A stretch of DNA of 8,766 bases from JBOGJG01 sp050747825 (GTDB lineage Bacteria > Acidobacteriota > UBA6911 > RPQK01 > JBOGJG01), in the NCBI GenBank assembly GCA_050747825.1, contig JBOGJG010000405.1, forward strand, positions 1 through 8,766, given 5' to 3'. The translations under genes were made by a program, and so were the position numbers. How positions within the stretch are numbered: position 1 is the stretch's first letter; the number at the start of each line of letters is the position of its first letter. The notes beneath the pieces were generated by a model, which saw only the letters and a list, made by a program, of their open reading frames with translations, was not told where the DNA came from and did not search any database. Positions 3,601 to 8,766 of this stretch are shown here, one piece after another.

Positions 3601-6600
3601 ATGTCTGATTTCGTGAAAAACGTATATAGAGAAAGACATAATTTTGCAAAGATAAAGACCGTTTTTCCGATCCCGAATCTGCTCGAAATACAGAAGCAGT
3701 CTTACCAGCGCTTCCTTCAGATCGATCTGCCTACGGCGCAGCGCGAGGATACCGGACTTCAATCGGTATTCAATTCCGTCTTTCCGATCACCGACTTTCG
3801 AGGGACCTCGTCCCTGGAGTTCGTTGATTACTCCATCGGAGAGGAAGGCGAGCTGAAGTATACGATCGAGGAGTGTAAGGAGCGGGGGATGACCTATGCC
3901 GTTCCTTTGAAGGTGACGATTCGACTGGTGGTCTGGGATAAGGATCCGGATACGGATGTAAAAACAATCCGCGACATCAAGGAGCAGGAGGTCTACTTCG
4001 GGGACATTCCTCTCATGACCGAAAACGGTATCTTCATTATTAACGGCACCGAGCGCGTTATTGTGAGCCAGTTGCACCGCTCGCCAGGTGTATTTTATGA
4101 GTCGGGGGCGCAGAAATCCTATTACCTGGCCAAGATCATTCCGTACCGCGGGTCCTGGGTTGAGTTCGAGTACGACAATAAGAACCTTCTGTACGTGCGC
4201 ATTGACCGCAAGCGAAAATTTCTGGCGTCCACTTTTCTGCGTGCTCTTGGACTGAATACCGACGAGGACATCCTCAGGGCCTTCTACAAGGTCTCCAACA
4301 TTCGAATCGCTGAGAACCAACTCTTCTGGAAGCTGGATGAGAACCTGGTCGGGACGAAGCTGAGCAAGGATATCCCGGATCCGAATAAGAAGAAGGAAAT
4401 TCTGGTAACCGCAGGGCGGAAGGTCACCAACACGGCTTTCGCCCAAATGAAGAAAGCGGAAGTTGAGGAGATCGAAATCGGAATTGAGGACCTCACGGGA
4501 GCCTTTTCTATGGGCGAGGTCCTGGACCCATCTTCGGGAGAGATTCTGGTGGAAGCCAATTCCGAGATCAGCGGGGGTGTCGTCAACAAGCTGATTGAAG
4601 CGGGACTGACCGACTTTGCAGTCTTTTTCCCGGAAAAGGATGAGATCGGGACCACGCTTTCCGCCACCCTGAAAAAGGATACCATTAATAACACCAACGA
4701 GGCCTTGATCGAAATTTACCGCAAGCAGCGTCCCGGTGATCCTCCCACCATCGAGACCGCCACCGCGCTTTTCCACGGTATGTTTTTCGATCCTCGCAAA
4801 TACGATTTTTCACGAGTGGGGCGTCTGAAATTCAACATCAAGCTGGGCCTGGATACACCTCTGGACGAACGCACACTGTCGCCTCAGGATTTCCATGAGG
4901 TGATCTCGTATCTGCTGAAGCTGCAGAGGAATATCGGCTCGGTCGATGACATCGATCATCTGGGCAACCGGCGCGTGCGGGCCGTGGGCGAGCTGCTGGA
5001 GAATCAATTCCGAATCGGGCTGGTCCGCATGGAGAGGGCCATTAAGGAAAAAATGTCCGTGCATCAGGAAATGGCCACGGCCATGCCCCACGATTTGATT
5101 AATGCCAAGCCGGTGATGGCCTCCATCCGGGAGTTTTTCGGCAGCAGCCAGCTTTCACAGTTCATGGATCAGACCAACCCGCTCTCCGAAATCACGCACA
5201 AGCGCAGGCTCTCGGCCTTAGGTCCCGGGGGACTGAGCCGCGAGAGAGCCGGTTTCGAAGTTCGCGACGTGCACCCCACTCATTATGGCCGTATCTGCCC
5301 GATCGAGACCCCAGAAGGCCCGAATATCGGTTTGATCTCATCCCTGAGCTGCTATGCGCGCATCGATGAGTTCGGGTTCATCGAATCTCCCTACCGGAAG
5401 GTGCTGGATGGAAGAATCGTGGACTTCGTTCAGATTACTTCTGCCGGAGGAACTCAGTTCAAAGTCGGTGCAGCCTATCCTGAAGAAGAGGTGGAGGCTG
5501 TCAACAAGAAGCTGGGCAAGGGCAAAAAGCGGGCCACTTATGAGTCGCATGCTTTCTATTTGACCGCCTGGGAAGGAGACAAGCACGTCATCGGCCAGGC
5601 CAACATTGACCTGGACGAGAAGCAACGGATCGTGAGGGAGCGCGTGAGTGCCCGTTATCAGGGTAACTTCGTATTCGTCCCCAAGGAGGAAATCGAGTTC
5701 GTGGACGTCAGTCCCAAGCAGTTAGTCAGTGTGGCGGCCAGTCTTATCCCCTTCCTGGAAAACGACGACGCCAACCGGGCGCTGATGGGGTCCAACATGC
5801 AGCGTCAGGGCGTTCCTCTGGTCCATGCCGAAGCGCCTTTCGTAGGGACGGGCATGGAGTACATTTCCGCGCGTGATTCCGGTTCAGTGCTGCTGTGCCG
5901 AAAAGATGGAATCGTGGACAGCGTCGATGCGGAAAGAATCATCATTCGTGCTCTGTCCGTGGAGAAAGGTGAAACCCGTGAAGCGGGTGTCGATATCTAC
6001 AAGCTGATCAAGTTTAAGCGCTCCAATCAAAATACCTGTATCAACCAGAAGCCGCTGGTCAGGCAGGGAGACCGGGTGTACAAAGGCCAGGTGCTGGCTG
6101 ATGGACCCTGCACTCAAATGGGCGAATTGGCTCTGGGTAGAAACGTCCTGGTGGCTTTTATGCCCTGGAGAGGTTACAACTTCGAAGATGCCATTCTGGT
6201 CAGCGAAAGGCTGGTTAAGGAAGACCTGTACACTTCCATCCATATCGAGGAACTCGAAATCGAGTCCCGGGACACCAAGTTGGGCTCCGAGGAAATTACC
6301 CGCGATATTCCCAACGTGAGCGAATCCATCCTGGCCGACCTGGATGACAGCGGAATTATTCGGATCGGCGCCGGCGTCGAGCCGGGAGACATTCTGGTCG
6401 GAAAAGTCACGCCCAAAGGTGAGACCCAGCTCACGCCTGAAGAAAAGCTGCTGCGAGCCATCTTTGGAGAAAAGGCGGGAGAGGTCAAGGACGCCTCTCT
6501 ATACGCGCCTCCAGGCATCGAGGGAACGATTGTCGATGTGAAAATCTTCTCCCGGAAAGGCGTGGCCAAAGACGCCCGCGCTCAGCAAATCGAGGATGAG

Positions 6601-7764
6601 GAACTCAAGCAAATGGCGAAAGACCTGGAGGATGAGATCCGGATCCTGCGAGAAGAAAGCATCAAGAACACCATCCATGTGCTGGAAGGCAAAAAGGCCA
6701 AATCCAAAGTTTCCGACGGGCAGGGCATCGAGATCGCCAAGAAGGGCGCCACTCTGGATCGTAAGAGCCTTGAGAAGCTCACCTTCATTGAACTCAGGAA
6801 GGTGAAAGTCGATGATGCACAGGCCGGGAAGGAGATCTCGGAAATTGAAGAAATGACCGAGAAGAAGGTTAAGACGCTTCGCTCTGTGCACGAGGAACGG
6901 CTCGAAAGAACGAAGAAGGGGGATGAGCTTCCCCCGGGCGTGATCAAGATGGTCAAAGTCTATGTCGCCATGAAGCGCAAGCTTTCGGTAGGTGACAAGA
7001 TGGCCGGACGTCACGGCAACAAAGGCGTCATAGCCCGCATCCTGCCCGAGGAAGATATGCCCTACCTGCCGGACGGAACTCCTGTCGAAATCGTCCTCAA
7101 CCCCCTGGGCGTGCCCTCCCGCATGAATGTCGGACAGGTACTGGAGACGCATTTGGGATGGGCGGCCAAGGTGCTCGGCCTCCATTACGCAACGCCCGTA
7201 TTTGACGGAGCCCGCGAGCATGAGATCAAGGATGAGCTCACAAAAGCCGGCTTGCCTACTTCCGGTAAGACAGAGCTTTACGATGGTATGTCCGGCGAGG
7301 CTTTCGACCAGAAGGTAACCGTGGGCTACATCTACATGCTCAAGTTGAGCCACCTGGTCGATGACAAGATCCATGCCCGTTCAATCGGTCCCTACAGCCT
7401 GATTACCCAGCAGCCGCTTGGAGGTAAGGCTCAGTTCGGAGGTCAGCGCTTCGGCGAGATGGAAGTCTGGGCGCTGGAGGCCTACGGCGCCGCCAACATT
7501 CTGCAGGAACTGCTGACGGCCAAGTCGGATGACGTCCAGGGACGTGCCAAGATTTATGAGGCTATTGTGAAGGGCGAGACCACTTATAACCCGGGCATTC
7601 CAGAGTCCTTTAATGTCCTGATCCGGGAACTGCAGTCGCTGGCTCTGGACGTCGAGCTCATTGAGAAGCCTAAAAGGAAATTGCGGCGCCGTTCTGAGCT
7701 TTTGGTACAGGCCGAGGCAGCCCTGACCGGAGCCGGCACAGCCGACGTCCAAAGTGTTGAGTAA
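3601..7764 (+). CDS. rpoB: DNA-directed RNA polymerase subunit beta
   Basis: RpoB forms one half of the RNA polymerase active-site cleft. At 1387 aa it is slightly longer than the E. coli protein (1342) and full length. The rifampicin-pocket cluster lies at about 515-542 (SSQLSQFMDQTNPLSE, then ITHKRRLSALGPGG). D523, H533 and S538 correspond to E. coli D516, H526 and S531, all wild-type-like, so no resistance change is seen there. The switch-region motif ICPIETPEGPNIGLIS follows. Catalytic lysines K1125 and K1133 lie in VAMKRKLSVGDKMAGRHGNK (E. coli K1065 and K1073). MEVWALEAYGAA starts at 1287 near the C-terminus. Two lineage-specific insertions are visible: a domain at about 228-380, and a highly charged, probably coiled-coil stretch at about 990-1105. 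The ATG has GGGGAG 9 nt upstream. A terminator separates it from rplL, suggesting partly independent expression. The stop codon lies within the following palindrome. Confidence 0.98.
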   Translation: MSDFVKNVYRERHNFAKIKTVFPIPNLLEIQKQSYQRFLQIDLPTAQREDTGLQSVFNSVFPITDFRGTSSLEFVDYSIGEEGELKYTIEECKERGMTYAVPLKVTIRLVVWDKDPDTDVKTIRDIKEQEVYFGDIPLMTENGIFIINGTERVIVSQLHRSPGVFYESGAQKSYYLAKIIPYRGSWVEFEYDNKNLLYVRIDRKRKFLASTFLRALGLNTDEDILRAFYKVSNIRIAENQLFWKLDENLVGTKLSKDIPDPNKKKEILVTAGRKVTNTAFAQMKKAEVEEIEIGIEDLTGAFSMGEVLDPSSGEILVEANSEISGGVVNKLIEAGLTDFAVFFPEKDEIGTTLSATLKKDTINNTNEALIEIYRKQRPGDPPTIETATALFHGMFFDPRKYDFSRVGRLKFNIKLGLDTPLDERTLSPQDFHEVISYLLKLQRNIGSVDDIDHLGNRRVRAVGELLENQFRIGLVRMERAIKEKMSVHQEMATAMPHDLINAKPVMASIREFFGSSQLSQFMDQTNPLSEITHKRRLSALGPGGLSRERAGFEVRDVHPTHYGRICPIETPEGPNIGLISSLSCYARIDEFGFIESPYRKVLDGRIVDFVQITSAGGTQFKVGAAYPEEEVEAVNKKLGKGKKRATYESHAFYLTAWEGDKHVIGQANIDLDEKQRIVRERVSARYQGNFVFVPKEEIEFVDVSPKQLVSVAASLIPFLENDDANRALMGSNMQRQGVPLVHAEAPFVGTGMEYISARDSGSVLLCRKDGIVDSVDAERIIIRALSVEKGETREAGVDIYKLIKFKRSNQNTCINQKPLVRQGDRVYKGQVLADGPCTQMGELALGRNVLVAFMPWRGYNFEDAILVSERLVKEDLYTSIHIEELEIESRDTKLGSEEITRDIPNVSESILADLDDSGIIRIGAGVEPGDILVGKVTPKGETQLTPEEKLLRAIFGEKAGEVKDASLYAPPGIEGTIVDVKIFSRKGVAKDARAQQIEDEELKQMAKDLEDEIRILREESIKNTIHVLEGKKAKSKVSDGQGIEIAKKGATLDRKSLEKLTFIELRKVKVDDAQAGKEISEIEEMTEKKVKTLRSVHEERLERTKKGDELPPGVIKMVKVYVAMKRKLSVGDKMAGRHGNKGVIARILPEEDMPYLPDGTPVEIVLNPLGVPSRMNVGQVLETHLGWAAKVLGLHYATPVFDGAREHEIKDELTKAGLPTSGKTELYDGMSGEAFDQKVTVGYIYMLKLSHLVDDKIHARSIGPYSLITQQPLGGKAQFGGQRFGEMEVWALEAYGAANILQELLTAKSDDVQGRAKIYEAIVKGETTYNPGIPESFNVLIRELQSLALDVELIEKPKRKLRRRSELLVQAEAALTGAGTADVQSVE

Positions 7765-7813
7765 AAAGTGAATAGTGAAGGCTCCCAGTCACTTTTCACT
7801 ATTCACTTTTTAC
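7761..7813. repeat. Perfect 19-bp inverted repeat across the rpoB stop codon
   Basis: Bases 7761-7779 are exactly complementary to 7795-7813 in reverse, leaving a 15-nt loop (7780-7794). The left arm starts on the last base of the final rpoB sense codon, contains the TAA stop codon, and carries the AGTGAAT and AGTGAAG heptads (7767-7780). The right arm carries the complementary TTCACTA and TTCACTT units. The arms end in a paired A5/T5 tract, but no unpaired T-run follows, so it is not a canonical terminator. Its composition is the same as the rplL palindrome, indicating one repeat family. In mRNA this hairpin would sit 11 nt before the rpoC Shine-Dalgarno sequence. Confidence 0.93.
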
Positions 7814-7822
7814 CATTCACCT
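7788..7822. repeat. Five in-register degenerate heptads before the rpoC ribosome binding site
   Basis: From 7788 the sequence divides without gaps into five 7-bp units fitting the pattern (T/G)TyAC(C/T)(A/T), with TTCACTA (7795-7801) and TTCACTT (7802-7808) at the core and more degenerate units outside. The run ends 4 bp before the GGAGG of the rpoC ribosome binding site. It overlaps the right arm of the 19-bp palindrome, showing that the heptad array extends beyond the region needed for pairing. Confidence 0.75.
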
Positions 7823-7824
7823 CA

Positions 7825-7838
7825 GAGGAGGAATCTTG
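7825..7838 (+). promoter_or_regulatory. rpoC Shine-Dalgarno sequence and TTG start
   Basis: GAGGAGGA (7825-7832) is the best Shine-Dalgarno match in the window. It precedes the TTG at 7836-7838; counted from GGAGG the spacing is only 4 nt, shorter than usual. The rpoC frame has no ATG near here (the first lies 78 codons in), and the nearest upstream in-frame stop is TGA at 7776-7778. This site therefore decides the start. Confidence 0.8.
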
Positions 7839-8766
7839 AGAATATTTCGAGATCAAATCGATAAAAGTCAGTTGTTGAAAAATTTCGAGGCCATTCGAAT
7901 TGGCCTCGCTTCTCCCGAAAAGATCCGCTCCTGGTCCAGCGGCGAGGTGACGAAACCCGAGACCATAAATTACCGGACCTTCAAGCCCGAACGTGACGGG
8001 CTCTTTTGCGCCCGCATATTTGGTCCGGTCACCGACTGGGAGTGCTTGTGCGGCAAGTACAAGCGGATGAAGCACCGTGGCGTCATCTGCGATAAGTGCG
8101 GCGTCGAGGTGACGCTTTCCAAGGTCAGGCGCGAGCGACTGGGCCACATCGAGTTGGCCAGTCCCTGCTCGCATGTGTGGTTTTTCAAGGGATTACCAAG
8201 TCGCATCGGCCATCTGCTGGATATCACTTTGCGCGACCTGGAAAGAATCCTTTACTTCGAAGCTTATGTCGTAGTGGACCCGGGTGACGCTCCGCTCAAG
8301 GAAAAGGAGCTTCTGACCGAGGACAGGTATCGCTCACTGCAGTCCGAGTTTCCGGGCCGCTTCGAAGCGGGCATGGGGGCCGAGTCGATCAAGGAACTGC
8401 TGCGCCGTCTCGATGTGGATTCGCTGTCCATTGACTTGCGCTTCCGCATGAAAAACGAGACCTCCCAATTGAAGCGCCTGAAGTATTCCAAGCGCCTGAA
8501 AGTAGTCGATGCCTTCCGCAAGTCGGGCAATAAGCCCGAGTGGATGATCATGGACGTGATTCCGGTAATTCCGCCCGAGCTGCGTCCGCTGGTCCCTCTG
8601 GATGGCGGCCGCTTTGCCACTTCGGACCTGAACGACCTGTACCGCCGCGTCATCAACCGCAATAACCGGCTCAAGAAGTTAATGGAGCTGCGGGCTCCCG
8701 AGGTGATCATCCGCAATGAGAAGCGCATGCTGCAGGAAGCCGTGGATGCTCTATTTGACAACGGCC
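7836..8766 (+). CDS. rpoC: DNA-directed RNA polymerase subunit beta', N-terminal part (3' end outside window)
   Basis: RpoC provides the clamp, the Mg-binding catalytic loop and the secondary channel of RNA polymerase. The window shows the first 310 codons plus one base; the frame is open to the edge. With a TTG start the zinc-binding cysteines fall at C70, C72, C85 and C88 (CLCGKY, then CDKCG), the same numbers as in E. coli RpoC, which supports the start. Other hallmarks are INYRTFKPERDGLFCARIFG (44-63), the clamp segment RRERLGHIELASPCSHVWFF, and the lid/rudder-proximal stretch VIPVIPPELRPLVPLDGGRF followed by DLNDLYRRVINRNNRLKKL, both near the end of the visible part. The NADFDGD catalytic motif lies beyond the window. 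It is separated from rpoB by 71 nt filled almost entirely by a heptad palindrome. Confidence 0.97.
   Translation, partial: MRIFRDQIDKSQLLKNFEAIRIGLASPEKIRSWSSGEVTKPETINYRTFKPERDGLFCARIFGPVTDWECLCGKYKRMKHRGVICDKCGVEVTLSKVRRERLGHIELASPCSHVWFFKGLPSRIGHLLDITLRDLERILYFEAYVVVDPGDAPLKEKELLTEDRYRSLQSEFPGRFEAGMGAESIKELLRRLDVDSLSIDLRFRMKNETSQLKRLKYSKRLKVVDAFRKSGNKPEWMIMDVIPVIPPELRPLVPLDGGRFATSDLNDLYRRVINRNNRLKKLMELRAPEVIIRNEKRMLQEAVDALFDNG

Noticed and set aside
3595..4776. 393-codon open frame on the - strand opposite the 5' part of rpoB
   Set aside because: It is antisense to an unmistakable rpoB, has no recognisable domain or ribosome binding site, and is explained by codon bias of the + strand gene.
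6499..7374. 291-codon open frame on the - strand opposite rpoB
   Set aside because: A shadow of the conserved catalytic region of rpoB; no family resemblance of its own.
7761..7813. Intrinsic terminator after rpoB
   Set aside because: The T-run is part of the paired stem and is followed by ACCATTCACC, not by unpaired T; termination before rpoC would also be unexpected.

Overview
The window is a conserved bacterial housekeeping locus for translation and transcription, with every gene on the + strand. It begins in the 3' end of tuf (EF-Tu). It continues through rpmG (L33), a tRNA-Trp gene, secE, nusG, rplK (L11), rplA (L1), rplJ (L10), rplL (L7/L12) and rpoB, and stops about 310 codons into rpoC. 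The order is the classic tuf-rpmG-trnW-secE-nusG-rplKAJL-rpoBC arrangement. The organism is a bacterium with mid-50s GC content by eye. RpoB is long (1387 aa) and carries a large, charged insertion before its C-terminal catalytic region, the tRNA encodes its CCA end, and spacers between the upstream genes are tight. This fits a Gram-negative-type lineage such as Acidobacteriota or a delta-proteobacterial group. That placement is family-level intuition and cannot be proved without a search.

Layout. Positions 1-2803 are a compact operon: secE and nusG overlap by 4 nt, nusG-rplK are 4 nt apart, rplK-rplA 19 nt and rplA-rplJ 2 nt. A 34-nt spacer with a strong ribosome binding site precedes rplL. 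After rplL lies the only long non-coding stretch (3231-3600). In order it holds a 132-nt imperfect palindrome built from phased 7-bp units, two overlapping promoter-like sequences, a textbook intrinsic terminator (3431-3463), and a rpoB leader with two more 7-bp units and a Shine-Dalgarno sequence. rpoB is followed by a second, 19-bp perfect palindrome made of the same 7-bp unit. That palindrome includes the rpoB stop codon and runs almost up to the rpoC ribosome binding site. rpoC appears to start with TTG.

How the genes work together. EF-Tu, L33, L11, L1, L10 and L7/L12 build the elongation apparatus and the GTPase-associated centre of the ribosome. tRNA-Trp supplies decoding. SecE is the small subunit of the SecYEG translocon. 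NusG couples RNA polymerase to the ribosome or Rho. RpoB and RpoC form the polymerase catalytic core. The break between rplL and rpoB is where the stoichiometry of ribosomal protein and polymerase subunits is set in well-studied bacteria, and here the terminator and the long hairpin sit exactly at that break.

Nothing in the coding content suggests a novel system. What deserves a second look is the family of heptanucleotide (TTCACTA / AGTGAAT type) palindromes abutting the rplL and rpoB stop codons, and the promoter-terminator arrangement in front of rpoB.
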